Part shown: positions 49,028 to 61,984 of the stretch, piece after piece
How positions within the stretch are numbered: the stretch's first letter is position 1
Layout: each line of letters begins with the position of its first letter
Assembly (NCBI GenBank): GCA_010094045.1
Contig: ML986624.1
Span: 42,219-106,218 of the forward strand
Direction: 5' to 3'
DNA: 64,000 bases
From: Lojkania enalia
Taxonomy: Eukaryota; Ascomycota; Dothideomycetes; Pleosporales
Translations under genes and position numbers: made by a program
The notes under the pieces: generated by a model
The model's input: the letters and a program-made list of their open reading frames with translations, nothing else
Databases searched by the model: none
Told to the model about the DNA's origin: nothing

Positions 49028-49300
49028 TTATTCTATAGTAATCTCTACATCTTTCTGGCATATACGAAAATTATGCTCAGTCTTACTGCAGCGGCTACAG
49101 CGTGCTTTACGCTGTCCGCTTGTACCTAGTCGCACCCTAAATTGGCGTATTATAGCCTGAATTTCCTCATTATTCTTTTTAGCAATAATTATCTCTCCTT
49201 TATACTTTTGTTAGGGTCCTTTATACTTAAATCCGCCTTTTTTCCTACTATCTACGTTTTGCTACTACTTTATTTATTTTTTTAAAGGTAATATATTCTA
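49028..49300 (-). mobile_element. C-terminal remnant of a pogo/Fot1-type transposase
   Basis: On the - strand a frame ends at TAA 49030-49028 with EIQAIIRQFRVRLGTSGQRK followed by a CCHC zinc knuckle CSRCSKTEHNFRIC (about 49059-49104) and QKDVEITIE. This tail is typical of fungal pogo/Fot1-like DDE transposases. Upstream, basic pieces such as KVVAKRR are interrupted by stops. The catalytic DDE core is not recognisable in the heavily mutated AT-rich DNA beyond. Confidence 0.6.
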
Positions 49301-50167
49301 CTATAAAGTTAGCTAAACTACTAAACCGGCCACTTTTTCTTAGTATTATAAATATTATATATAAACCGTAATATATTAATAATATAATACTAATATATCT
49401 TAATAAAAAGGTAGAATTAATTTTAAAATCTATAAACTACTACTAATATATTTAATATACTATAACTAATTTTCTAGTAGAAAGATAAAAGAATTCTTCT
49501 ATATACTAATTACTATATTAACTACTAAAAGTTAATTATAACTAAAGAGTAGATAATTATATAATTATAATAGTATAGGTAAGATAATAGGTTTAAATAT
49601 AGTATAAATCTACTTAGAGGTATATAAGAATATATAGAGGTTTAAAGACCTAAGAATTCTATTAATACCTATAGACCTTATATAAAAGGATATAGAAGAA
49701 CTACTAAACTACTTATAAAAGAGTATATAACTATATATAGATAGAAAAAGGAGTAGAGTTAAAAGTAGAATAAGATTATTATAGTAATACTATAATATTT
49801 CTACACCTATACTACTCTTACTATAATATTTAAACTAGTTGCTAGCGATAGTTGTTAGCTACTAGCTAGAATATAACCGACTTATTATAACTATAATAGA
49901 GGAAGGTTTTGCTGATCTAGCTAGCCTATATAGTAGTATAAACCTAGCTCTTATAAAAACCTATATAATATAGATATTTCTATTCTTTATATAATATTTT
50001 AATATTTATATATAGTATATAGTAATAGAGTTAACTACCTAAAATACGATTAACTAATTATATATAAACGTTTGTAATATTATATTATATTATCTACTAT
50101 TATATATTATAGATAAGAACGTACTTATTAATATATTTAAAGAGATTTAAAATAAACTAGATTCTTT
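49301..50167. other. AT-rich RIP-degraded DNA, no gene
   Basis: Almost entirely A/T-rich with TA-laden words and stops in all frames. May be the rest of the pogo-type element and/or the 5' part of element B, but I cannot show either. Confidence 0.5.
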
Positions 50168-50172
50168 ATAGT
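50168..50172 (+). repeat. Target-site duplication, left copy (ATAGT)
   Basis: ATAGT directly before the left LTR, matched exactly by 57009-57013 after the right LTR. Confidence 0.85.
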
Positions 50173-50505
50173 TGTAACGGCCCTTCTAATTAGCCAGGTG
50201 CAGGCGAGATAATAACTAAGAGTAATCACGTGCTGTGAGGTATATTATTCTTATAAACTTATAATAGAAATATATAAGTAGAGTGTGTAAAGGATATTTA
50301 AGTTAACTATAAAGGTTATAAAGATTAGAGTCGTGAGGTTGTTAAATACAATTTGGTTCCCTTATTATTTTCTTACTCAGTTACTTAGTTAGCTAAGCTA
50401 CTAAGCGCGTTACGTGCCTTATACTAGCCTTATTCTTCTAGCTATACAGAGTCCTAGGTCTCAATTGGGTCTAGTATAGGGGTTCCTATAAGGATGCCCG
50501 TAACA
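50173..50505 (-). repeat. A1 left LTR (3' LTR of the element)
   Basis: 333 bases, from TGTAACGG to CGTAACA. Direct repeat of 56642-57008 over its whole length apart from transitions and a 34-base deletion/insertion in the CTTAGT/ACTAAG-rich part. Confidence 0.9.
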
Positions 50506-51202
50506 CTACCTTCCCCTTCTAAACTCTCAGCCCGAGAGTTTTCCTATTCTAAACTAATATATAGTGGGGTTAATGCGCTATTTTCGCTGAGACTATATTT
50601 ATTTCTAATACCTCCCCTTTATCGTTTAACTTTAAGTAGGTACTATTATACTGATCGTATAGACTGTTCAGGTGAAACGATTATACCTTATTCCCGGTAT
50701 TCCCGCAAGAGGTTAACTTATAAGGTAGATAAGAAGGAGATACCTAAGAAATTATATTATTTAGAGTACCTTTATACTAGTATATATTTATCGTGCGACG
50801 CGGATCGCGATACTTAGATTACTCGTATATTACGGTCCCGTAATGCTAGTTTATTCCTAATTCTTCCTAGTAGCGAAGTAGGATGCTAAAGTTGCGAAGC
50901 TGGAGGAGGAGATTTATCTAGCCTAGGAGGAGTTAAAACAACTTCTTAATAAGGTAGTAGTAGCTTATATAAAGATCCAGCGTCTTCGTAAAATTTGTAA
51001 ACAAGTGAAGTATAGGTAGGTAGAGGGTTATAAATATACGTGGGAGCAACTTAAAGAAGAGGAAGAGGCGGATCACGAGGCGGGTCTCTTTTCTAAAGCG
51101 GAGTTGCCTCTTGCAACGCAGCTAATATTATTTAATTCTACTACTCTATCTCCTAGTTTTCTTTGTAAATTTAGTTTTTACAATATGCCTGCAACGCTGT
51201 AG
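50494..51202 (+). pseudogene. Antisense accessory reading frame in A1, coiled-coil protein, unknown
   Basis: On the + strand, opposite to gag-pol, a 107-codon frame opens with ATG at 50494 inside the left LTR (MPVTLPSPSKLSAREF). It ends at a TAG after DADRDT; the same frame continues as ILRSRNASLFLILPSSEV. From 50882, one frame over, a charged helical stretch follows: DAKVAKLEEEIYLA, TAG, EELKQLLNKVVVAYIKIQRL, ... YKYTWEQLKEEEEADHEAGL, ending at TAG 51200-51202. Both internal stops in the second part are TAG where CAG would fit, as RIP of CpA predicts. It is the longest open frame in the 15-kb AT block. The end overlaps the last codons of pol by about 30 bases. Function unknown; likely coiled coil. 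Confidence 0.5.
50506..50520 (-). promoter_or_regulatory. Polypurine tract of A1
   Basis: On the - strand the 15 bases AGAAGGGGAAGGTAG abut the left LTR. A purine-rich primer site directly before the 3' LTR is required for plus-strand DNA synthesis, and its side confirms that A1 is coded on -. Confidence 0.75.
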
Positions 51203-51335
51203 GGCTAAGGTTTTCTTCTAGTTCCTAAATATTATTTTATAGATTCCCGTATTTATCTATTCCTAACTATTTTATTAGATAGTACTATTTACTATTCCGT
51301 GTTTTATACCTTATTATTCTCTCGACTTCCTATTC
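51171..51335 (-). pseudogene. Chromodomain at the end of A1 pol (degraded)
   Basis: On - the pieces DPE, stop, EVERIIRYKTRNSK, stop, YYLIK, stop, LGIDKYGNL and a final ELEENLSPTALQAYCKN match an integrase-linked chromodomain; stops sit at Gln/Trp positions. Chromodomains direct chromovirus integration to marked chromatin. Confidence 0.75.
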
Positions 51336-54300
51336 CGGGTCTTCTCCGTACGTGTCTGCGTTATATACTACTAGTTTAGCATCTTAGGGTGCCTTTTCTA
51401 TAAGTACGATATAGAAGGTTAGGTAGATTTTTATAGTTGTAGGTAATTTAAGTTAATAGTTTACGGGTAACGTTTGTTCTTTAATCTTATATAGTCCGAT
51501 TTTAATATAGTCTAGTTTATTACTTAGTCGTTTACTTTAAATATTTCGTCTTAGCAGCTAAACTTTTTCTCCCTTCTTAAAGTAAAGTAGTTGTTTATAT
51601 TTCTTATTATAGTATTTCTTTATAGTATATTATAGGAACTAGAGATCTTTCTTTAGTAAGTCTTGCGTTTGTTAAATAATCTCGACTCGTTCTTATACTT
51701 AAGGTACCTATAATACTACTTCAATTAGAGTGTTATATATTTTTGGTTTATACCTATAGTTTACTATAAATAGTAATACTCTAGTTATACTATATATAGT
51801 ACTATTATACGCAAGTTACGCTATTAGTAGTAGTATTATCTAATTGTTTTATCTATAGTTAAGGTAGTACTATAGGTATTACTCTACTGTTTAGTTTATT
51901 CGTTCTGTCTATCTATCTATCTATAGGTAAAATGCCGTAGATATTTTATATTTAATTCCTAGTAAGTTTATAATTGTTTACTAAAACTTTAAGGTAAACT
52001 TAGTATTTTAGTCTATAATTATCTTCTAGGGTACTTTATACTATACTACGATCTATTTTAGGAAGATATTTGCGACTTATTCTACTGATAATACTTTATT
52101 ACAGGGGATAAAGTGGGTGTATTTTATAAGTCTATCTATAATTGTTATAATAGAGTCGTATACTTCTTCTTTAGGGTAGTCTTTTAACTTTAGTAGCTTA
52201 ATAATAAAGTCTATAGTAATTTCCGTCTATAGTTTAGTAGGTATCTCTAAGTTTTATAATAGTCTATAGGGTATATATCTATTAGGTTTATTCTGTTAAT
52301 AGTCTGCACATTCTTATAATATGTTTTTTACCTATTCTCTTACTTTAGGAAAGTAGAATCCCCTAAAGATTTGTTCTAGCGTTTTTTCAGTTCCTTAGTA
52401 TCTGTAGGTAAGAGTTTCGTGGAATTGCCTAATAAATTCTTTTCTAACTCTAGCTAGTATATAGATTTAATTATAGACGTATAGTAGTCTATCTATTTAT
52501 TCCAGTTCTTATTCTTAAAGTTCTTTAGGTATCCCGTCTATTACTAATCTAATTAGTATTATCTAGCTTACTTCTTTAGTAATAGTTGTTGCTGCGAGTC
52601 GTAGGTAATTATATACTATACTTCCATCTTATTGTTTCTTTAGTAGTGTAGCTGTAGTTCCTTTCTCTTACTCGTATCCTGGTGGTCTACTTAATACGTC
52701 TACTCTTTAATTCTATTTTCTACTGACATGGATAATCTTAAAGTTAAATATAGCTAGTTCTTATAACCATCTAACTTGTCTAGGGGTAAGAGTTTTAGTA
52801 GTAAGAAAGGTAGTAAGGTTCTTATAATCGTAATAGACTTTAGTTTACTATTTTACTCCTTGCAGGTACATACGCTATTCTTTAAAGTATGCTATAATAG
52901 CTAGGAGTTCTTAGTCGTATATATTATAGTTCATTTCTACTAGTGTAAGTTTTCATAAGTAATATGCTACTGGATATCGTTTCCTATTATAGATTTATAT
53001 AAGAATTCCAGCTATTCTTGTCCCTAATGCGTCGGTTTCTATAAGGGCTTTCTTTTCTAGGTTATAGAGTTTCAGTACCGGTTCTTGCTAAAATTGTTTC
53101 TTAACTTCTTAGAAGGCTTTTTCTTGTTTATTTCCCCATATGAAGGTAACGTCTTTCTTTAATAGTTGGGTTAGAGGTGTAGTTATATCGCTTTAATCGT
53201 CGATAAAGGTTCGATAGAAGTTATAAAATCCTATAAAGAATTGGACATCTTTAACCGACTTTAGGGTTAGCTAATCTCTAATTACTGCTAGTTTATTTAG
53301 GTCTATTTATAGTTGTTCTAGTTTAATAATAAATCCTAAGTAGTCTATTCTCATAGTATAAAATTTACACTTCCTTACTTTAAGGTATAGTTTTACTACT
53401 TATAATGCGCGTAGTACTTGTTCGATATATTCCTTATATTCCTATTTTATTTTTAAATATATAAGAATATCGTTTAAGTATACTATATAGAATCGTCTAA
53501 GGTAGGGTCTTAGTACTTTATCGATTCGTTTTTAGAAGGTGGCTGGTACGTTAGTAAGTCTAAATAGCATGACTAGATATTTGAAGAGTCCTCTTTTTAT
53601 TCTAAATACTATCTTCTATTTGTCTCCTTCTTTAATGCGGATTTAATAGTACGTATTCTAGATGTCTAATTTTATAAAGATAGTAGCTTCTCTTAATTAG
53701 TTTCTTAAATCACGAATGAGTAGTAGAGGATATTAATCCTTAATTATAATGTTGTTAAGGGTGCGATAATTAACATACATTTGTAGGTTAGTTGTTCCTT
53801 TCTTATCTATAAAGAGTATAGGGTGTACTACTAGTAAGTTCGATTCTCTAATTATTCCTTTCTTTAGGTATTCGTCTATATATTATTCTAGAGCCTCTAT
53901 TTCTCTTAGTATTAGGCTATATATTAGTCTATATTCAAGTTCTTTTCCTAGTTGTAGTTTAATTTTATAATTGTGTTCTCCGTGTTCGGGTAGGTACTAT
54001 AGTAGTTCTTAGAGCTGTTTTATTAAATATTAGTATTCCTTAAGTATACTATATAATATATTTCCTATTAGGAATAATTCTTTTACTACTTCTTTTGCTA
54101 TTACAGCAAGTTGTTCCTTAATTAGTTAGCCAGAGTTTCTAAGGATAATTCGTCCTGTTTACTAATTTATCTAAAGGTTTTCTTTTCTTAACTATAGGAT
54201 TCCTAGGATAATATTATAGTTGGTAATCTCTACAATTTAGAATATTTGTTCCTATTAGGTTGTTCCTAGAATTTCGAACTCTCCTGGTTCTATAGTATAT

Positions 54301-56641
54301 ATAACTTTCTTCTAGAAATCTTTCCCTTCTATGGTTTAAATTATATAAGGTTGTTCTAGTTGTATTATAGGTATTCCTTTTCTAGTAATATAGTTACTAG
54401 CTATAAAATTTTTCGTTGCTCTACTGTTAATAAGTATATATACTTTATAGCTATAGTACCGTCCGGGTATCGTAAGGTAGTATTCTTCTATATTTCCATA
54501 CAACTAAGTTGTTTCGGGCTAGTAGGCTATTACTTCTTTTATAGATATATATTTCGGGCATTTCCGTTCTAGGCATTCGTACTATAGTCTTCCTCTAACA
54601 TATACTTTAGGTAATAGAGGTCTAGGTTTAAGTGCTGTATAGTTTTAGGTTTGTTTAGTAACTTCCCATTCTATTATAGCTTCTTACTTTACGAGATTTT
54701 CTAGTACTTTATCTTCGTTTAGTCGTCTTAACCATATACCTGTGTTTTCCTTTCTTCCTTAGTAGGCCTTATATTGTTATTTAATACACGATATCTATAC
54801 TATCTCGAAATATACTGGGTGGTATTAGTTTATACGAGGGTTATTGTCTTCTCTAACTTAGTAGTCCCATTCTTATTTATATCGCGATGCCTTTAGTATC
54901 TAGTATTTTACTAGTACTTTACTTCGTAAGAAGGCTACTGCTTTCTATACTATATACGCAGCCTTGTCCCAGTCTATTATATTAAGGTGCTCTTCTACTA
55001 CCTTCGTAGTTTCTATCCATTTTTGGAAGTATAAGAAGCGGATTTCCCTAGGGTAGATATTTTACTATTCTTCGTAAATGTCGATAATATCTTATCCTAG
55101 TCCATTTTTATTATAGAACCTTATAGGTAGTTCTTCTTATAGGGTAGCTATAGGAGCCGGGGTTCCCTATTTATACTTAATCATTCCTTGTTAGTATATA
55201 GAACATACTCTAAGTGCTAGTTTAGGTATTAGTACTCTAGCAGTAGCTTCTTCTATTTATAATAGGGTGTTTATTTCTTTATCCTTATCCGATGTTTCTT
55301 AAACTTCTTCTAGCTATCTTTTTATACGTTCCTACGTTGCTGCAAGTTGTATTTTCTTCTAAAGCTAATATCCTGTAGCTTCTTTAAGTTGCTGGTGTAT
55401 TTAACACTCGTCTTCGTCATAGGAGGACTAATATAAGGTTCCGTATTCTATAGTTGCGGCTAGTTTTTCTTTACCTACTTCCTGCGGTTTATCTTCCGTA
55501 GGCTAGTTTTTCTTTTCTTTCTTTTTACTTTAACATTCCTTTACTATATATTCTAGTTTTTAATAATTATAATACTTGATATCTTTTCTCTAAGTCTTCT
55601 TTTCTTAAGTCGCCTGTAGTTTAGGCTTCTTTTCCCTAGTAGCGCTTAGATCTATAGGTCCGCCCGCGTTAGCAGCTCTTACTAAAAAGCGTGCCCTTTG
55701 GTAGTACGCTTATCTTTCCTTATTTTTAAACTGGTATAGTTTATCGTTGATTCTCTTCGCTAGTTAAAAATATAATGCTAGGTCCCGCGGTTGCTCTATA
55801 TATATTATTACTCTTCTTATTTCTATTTTTAATCCTCTACGGAACTTTACTATTATACTATAGTCGTTCTAGGCAACTTTATTCGAGAGCTGTTAAAAGC
55901 TTAATATATACGAGGCAACAGATCTTAGTTAAACTAGGTTGTAGAGTCTATCTTCTACTACCTATACTTCGTCGATGTCTCCGAACGCTAGTTCGAGTTT
56001 CTATTAGAAGTATACTAGGCTTATAAATATTACCTTAGTTTCGCTCTTCTAGTATTCCTCTGTATAGTTCTTAAAATCTATTAGAAAGGACTAGAACCAG
56101 TCGAGTAGTTTACCCGTTAAGTATACTCCTATAAATAGTACTTTCTTGTTCTTATATTAGATAATATCGAGGTTAGCGTTAATATAGATCCTTACTACTA
56201 CTAGGAATCCTTTAAGCTTAAACCTAGTTCTATTAAATTTATCGAGTAGTACTAGTTTAATTCGTTGTTAGTAATACGTTATTAGTAGCGCTCTTTCGAC
56301 TTATTTAAGTTTTTAGATAATTCCCGCAAGTCCTATCCCTTATTTACTATTAACTATTCCTTATATTCCTTTAAGACTTTCGAGAAGGCTGTCCTAAGTC
56401 TCTTTTAGGCTTCTTATCTATTTGTCTACTAGAACTAGCTGTTCCTATTATTACGCTAATTTGTTCTATATTCTTATAAATATAGTTATTATACCTACCT
56501 CTGAAGAGGTAGCTTTACTAGCTAATCCCGACATTCTGCTTGCGTAAGTTTCCTACGTTACTTACCAAAGGTATCTCTTTCCTTATAACCAGGGTAGTCT
56601 AACTGGTCTCACTTCTTCTAGCCTTACGAGGGTAGTTAAAG

Positions 56642-57008
56642 TATAACGGCTCTTCTAATTGGCTAGGTGTAGGCGAGATAATAACTAAGAGTAATCACGT
56701 ACTATAAGGTGTATTATTCTTATAGGCTTATAATAGAAGTACGCAAGTAGAGTATGCAAAGGATATTTAAGTTAACTATAAAGGCTATAAAGATTAGAGT
56801 CGTGAGGTCGTTAAATACAATTTAGTTCCCTTATTATTTTCTTGCTCAGTCACTCAGTTAACTAAGCCACTAAGTACACTTAGTTGCTTAGTCGGCTGAG
56901 CTACTAAGCGCGTCACGTGCCTTATACTGGCCTTATTCTTCCAGCTATATAGAGTCCTAGGTCTCAATTGGGTCTAGTGCGGGGGTTCCTATAAGGATGC
57001 CCGTAACA
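56642..57008 (-). repeat. A1 right LTR (5' LTR of the element)
   Basis: 367 bases, TATAACGG to CGTAACA; the first bases TG have become TA. It carries a 34-base extra segment of CTTAGT/ACTAAG words absent from the left LTR. The gag ATG (56534) lies 107 bases inside the element from its inner edge. Confidence 0.9.
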
Positions 57009-57013
57009 ATAGT
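57009..57013 (+). repeat. Target-site duplication, right copy (ATAGT)
   Basis: Exact match to 50168-50172. Confidence 0.85.
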
Positions 57014-60000
57014 AGAAGAATAAGATACTAGTAGAGGCTTTAATAACCTAAGAGAACCGCTATAAGTTAAACCTTAAAGTAATATAAAGAGAATTTAGTA
57101 GCTGCTAAATAACTACCTTTCTACTAGCTACTAGTATATTAATAGTAATAGAACTATTACCCGCTTTTAGCCTAATTTAACCTATAACCCTAGCTTCTAA
57201 ATATATATATATATTAATCTCTAATCCGCCTAAAACTATATATAACCTATATTTCTATTCTAACTACTTATCTAACCCTCTAATATTTTCTAGTAAATAC
57301 TTAGAGCTTTTATACTTTATTAGAAAGTTCTACTATAAATTAGAAGGAAACGCTAACTAATATTTAACTAAATATACTCGCCTTCTATATACCTATTTTT
57401 ACCTAGAATAAGATCTAGTAATATTAGTTAACCTATTAATAGATAAGAGTATTAACTCTATAGACAGCTTAGTCGCCTTTTTAAAATCTACCTATAGCGA
57501 CTAGAATAAGAAGACTATAGTATAAAGTAAGTTAGAGACTTTAAAGTAAGGCTAAAGTAGGTTTCTTACTTACTTTACTAAATTCTAACGCCTAATTATA
57601 GATACTAAACTAAATAAGACCGGATAAATTATATATCTCTAATATTATCTTTCTAATAAATTCTACTATACTATAATAGATATTATAATATCTAGCACCC
57701 TAAACAACTATACTAATCTAATTTCCCTATATAATACTAACCTATATTATCTATCTAGTAACTATTATAAATAACTAAAGTATTATACTACTTATTAAAA
57801 GAACCTAAATATTATAAAACTTAATACTTCTAACTATACGCCTATAGGTTCTAATAAATAAGAAAAGCGTTACTGTAAAAGATACTATTATAAATATAGT
57901 AGTAAGAAATATATTTTACTAGAATATAGTACTCTTCTACTATTAATCTATTAAGGGCTTTAGAGCCCTACTATACCCTATAAGTTCTACTTTTAATCTT
58001 CTAACTAATTCTCTAACTAATCCTTAATACGCTTATTATTCTATAGATAAAGCTATTATTTTTACTTTTAAATATAACTAGCTTTACTAATTAGAATATT
58101 ATTAAAAGGTCTATTTTAAAAGTAAGTTATCTTTTAAGATTATACTTATATTAAATCTCTATATATCTATAGAACCAGCTCCTATAAAAATAGTTATAGG
58201 ACTACTAGATTTTAGCTCTTTTCTTAATCTATTAAGACCTAGTCTAGTAAGATATTAATATTCTTATTAATACTAGAGCTACTAGTTATAATTATATCTA
58301 TAGAGACTTTATATATACCCTAAAACTCTAAAAGATATAACTTTTATATAATCTATATTTAACTAGCTTTAATAGAAAAGTCTTTTATAAAGAGACTATC
58401 TCCTATTTAGTTACTCTAATCTTCTAATACTTAAACTATTTAGAGATAGTATATTTTTATATAACTATACTAGAAAAATACTAGTTAATTCTAAGATAGT
58501 TATAGATATATAAGTATTATATAAATCTAGACTATAAGAATAAATAGCTAGTCTTTATTACTAACTAATACTTAACTTAATATTTATAATCTACTAGTAC
58601 TACTATTTACTAATAGACTATTTAAATAGTTATTAAAGATTATAAACTATCCGAACCTAATATAAAAGGAGATTCTAAAGTAACTAATTTATAACTCTTA
58701 TATAGTTTAAAGCCTAGATAGTATTATTTAAAGTTTTATTTATTAAGTTATATCTAATATAATTACTAGTTATTTAAAATATTATACTAGTTAAAAGAAT
58801 TTAAAACTAAAACTAACCTAACCTTAAATAAAGATTATAACTAAGAGAACCTATCTAAACCTAAATACTTAAAGTCTATACTATAGTTAGATATATATTA
58901 TATAAGTACTATATTATTAGTCTAACTCTTCTAGTAATTTAACTATAAAATCTTCGCTATATTAATAGCTAATATTAATAAAGCTCTAGCCCTAAAGGTG
59001 TATATTAATCCTATTACTAAAGTACTTAAAAAATACTATAATCTATTATCTATTTTCTTATATAAAAATATAGATAAACTATTTAAATAATAACTATACG
59101 ATTATAAAATTAAACTAGAAAATAGTAAGTAAGCTAGCTTCGGTCTATTCTATAGAATATTCTAGAATAAGTTAAAGGTATTAAAGAAGTACCTTAATAA
59201 GAACTTGTCTAAGAGATTTATTAGAGTAAGTTTATTACTAGTAGCTATATCTATAATTTTTATAAAGAAATCTAGAAGTAGTTTCTAATTCTATATAGAT
59301 TATAGAGCCTTAAATACTATTACTATTAAAAACTAATACCTAATTCTATTAATTTAAGAAATATTAACCTAATTTAGTAAGGTTAAGTACTATATAAAAC
59401 TCGATATTATTACCGCGTTTAATAAGCTAAAGATTACTAAAAGAGATAAATAGAAGACTACCTTTTATATATACTACGAGCTGTTTAAATATCTAGTAAT
59501 ACTCTTTAACTTAGCTAACGTTTTAAATATATTCTATACTATCTATATTAATAATATCCTAATATTTAGTAAGAATCTAAAGGACTATAAGTAATATATC
59601 TAGCTAGTCCTTAAAGCCTTAAAAGCGAATAGTCTATAGCTTAATATAAATAAGTATAAGTTCTACTAGTTAGAAGTAACTTAAAATATATAATTACTAT
59701 AGAAGGGATCTATATAGATTTAAAGAAAGTAGAAATAATTATTAACTAGAAATATTCTAAGAATATAAAAGATATTTAAGCTTTTATAAGCTTCGTAAAC
59801 TTCTTATAGAAAGTCTCCCCCTTAGTAGCTCTAACTAAGAAGAATACTCGATTTAACTAGAATAATAGCTGTTAATATTCCTTTAACTATCTAAAGGATA
59901 CCTTTATTTCTATACTAATTCTCTAATACTTTAATCTTAAGCTATTAATAGTAGTAGAAGCTAACACGTCTAACTTTATAATAGCTAGTATACTATTCTA

Positions 60001-61616
60001 GAGAGGCGCTAATAGTAAACTAAGATCTATTATCTACTTCTCTAAGTATATAAACCTAGCTAAAGGTAATTATAAAATATATAATAAGAAACTACTCATA
60101 ATTATCCAATATTTTAAATAATAGAGGCCCGAATTAGAAGGTATAGTATTTTCTATAGAAGTACTAAATAATTATAAGAATTTATAATACTTTATAATAA
60201 TAAAGTAGTTAAACTACTAATAGGCCTATTAGTTAAAATATCTATTAAGGTTTAACTTTAGTATTATATATTAACCCGGAAAACTTAGAGAGAAGTCTAA
60301 TACCTTAACTTAAAAGTTATAAGACGAGTCTATATAAAAAGAGGCTTATAGAGGTTATTAATAGATATTACTTTATTTTAAACTATTCTAATAAATAGAA
60401 ATAGACTAATTAATTATAGAGATTATTAATAAAGAATACCTAAACGATAATCTAATCTAAAATACTTTAAAGCTACTAAGAAAAGAAGCCTATTAATCTA
60501 AACTTTTAACTCTAGCTAATTATAAAGAGTATAATAACTAACTATACTATTAAAATTAACTTATAGTACTAAACTATAATAAGCTGAAGCTTAAACTACT
60601 ATAAGCTATCTATAACTTACTATCTAGTAGATACTCTAGTTAAGAAAAGACCTTAGAACTACTCTAATATAAGTACTATTAGTTAAGGATATTTAACTCG
60701 GTATAATAATATATAGACTATTATTATATATACTAAAGAAGTAAGACTTTTAGAGAGAAGTATTATAAACTACTAAAACTATTACCTATACCTAAATAAA
60801 GGTTTTAAAATATTTTTATAAACTTTATAACTAATCTACTAAAATTAGAAGGTTATATAAATATTATAGTAGTAGTTAATAGGCTTAGTAAGTATAGACA
60901 CCTAATACTATACGTAAGAATTAAAGCTTCTAATATTATCTAACTATTCTATTACTATATATAAGTTTACTATAAACTACTATATACTATTATATCTAAT
61001 TATAAGATATAATTTATTTCTATCTTCTATTAAGAGCTTTATAGACAGCTATAAATTAATATATATATATTAACTAGCTTCTATCTAGAAACTAATAGCT
61101 AGATAGAGAATACTAATATAGTAATAGAATAAGTTCTCTAAGTCTATACTAGCTATAAATAAGATAACTAGATTAAATAGCTACTAATAGTATAGTTTAA
61201 AATAAATAATATAGTGTCCGAATTAATAAAAATTTTTCTATTTCTAGTCTACTTTAACTAGTACCCTTAAATAGGCTTTAAGCTACTTATAAGGATCTAT
61301 TAACTATTAAAGTAATTTCTAATAGTTTAGAAAGCTAATAGACTAGTTAATAAGATAAAGAATATTATAAAGTATATTAGAGAAGAACTTATCTAGGTAT
61401 AAGTATTTTAATAAGAGTATACTAACTATAAGCGCGTATTAGCTCTTAACTACTAGGTTAATAATCTAGTCTAACTAGACGCTAGAAATATATATATATA
61501 AAGACTGTTAAAAAAGTTTAACTAGAAGAATATAGGCCTCTATAAGGTTATTATAAAAGTATTCTCGTATATTTATAGATTAAAGCTACCTAAATCGGCT
61601 AAAATATATCCTATAT
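57014..61616 (+). mobile_element. Second Ty3/gypsy element (B), RIP-degraded, interrupted at both ends
   Basis: On the + strand a gag-like region (about 57250-57900, LEGNANQYLTKYTRLLYTY) is followed by reverse transcriptase near 59150-59700 (FYIDYRALNTITIKN; KLDIITAFNKLKI; YINNILIFS with both catalytic Asp changed to Asn), RNase H near 59850-60250 (IIYFSKYINLAKGNYKIYNK) and integrase near 60700-61450. The frame runs to LKLPKSAKIYP and is then cut by an LTR at 61617. The protein is unlike A1 and is a different family. Neither LTR of B is visible: the left flank is replaced by A1 and the right part should lie beyond element C. Stops are dense in all frames. Confidence 0.8.
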
Positions 61617-61984
61617 TATTATAGATACCCTTATAAGAATTTCTATACTAAATCTAATTAAAATTTAGAACTCTATATAGCTAGAAAAATAAGGCTAGTA
61701 TAAGATATATAATACGCCTAGTAGCTTAATTAACTAAGTAACTAAATACGCCTAGTCGCTTAGTAGACTAAGTAACTAAGTAAGAAGGAATAGTAAGGGA
61801 ACTAAATTATATTTAACAACCTTATAACTCTAACCTTTATAGCTCTTTATAGTTAACTTAAATATCCTTTATATACTCTACTTATATACTTCTATTATAA
61901 GCCTATAAGAATAATTCTCTTATAATATACGATTACTTTTAGTTATTACTCTATCCTACACCTAGCTAATTAGAAGCTGTTATA
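61617..61984 (+). repeat. 5' LTR of element C
   Basis: 368 bases, TATTATAGATACCC to GCTGTTATA; these align to TGTTACGGGCATCC and GCCGTTATA in reversed A1. The CTTAGT/ACTAAG-rich part is at least as long as in the A1 right LTR. Confidence 0.85.

Larger units (their letters stand above)
50173..57008 (-). mobile_element. Complete Ty3/gypsy LTR retrotransposon A1, chromovirus type, RIP-inactivated
   Basis: 6836 bases bounded by two direct LTRs and a 5-bp target duplication. On the - strand, from high to low coordinates: gag start near 56534, zinc knuckle near 55560 with first Cys changed, protease near 54430 (active-site region reads LINSRATKNFIAS, Asp and Gly lost), reverse transcriptase 53400-53950 (YLNDIL for the usual YLDDIL), RNase H near 52700-53000, integrase about 51500-52400 (DRTNQTVE) and a chromodomain at the pol end (EVERIIRYKTRNSK; YYLIK) to a TAA at 51173-51171. 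Stops mostly replace Trp or Gln codons, and changes are TG-to-TA or CA-to-TA, as RIP produces. The LTRs differ by many transitions. It cannot encode a working polyprotein. Confidence 0.9.

Noticed and set aside
55775..56026. 83-codon hydrophobic frame in element A1
   Set aside because: Antisense shadow of gag with low-complexity composition, unlike the 50494-51202 frame, which lies outside gag-pol except at its end.
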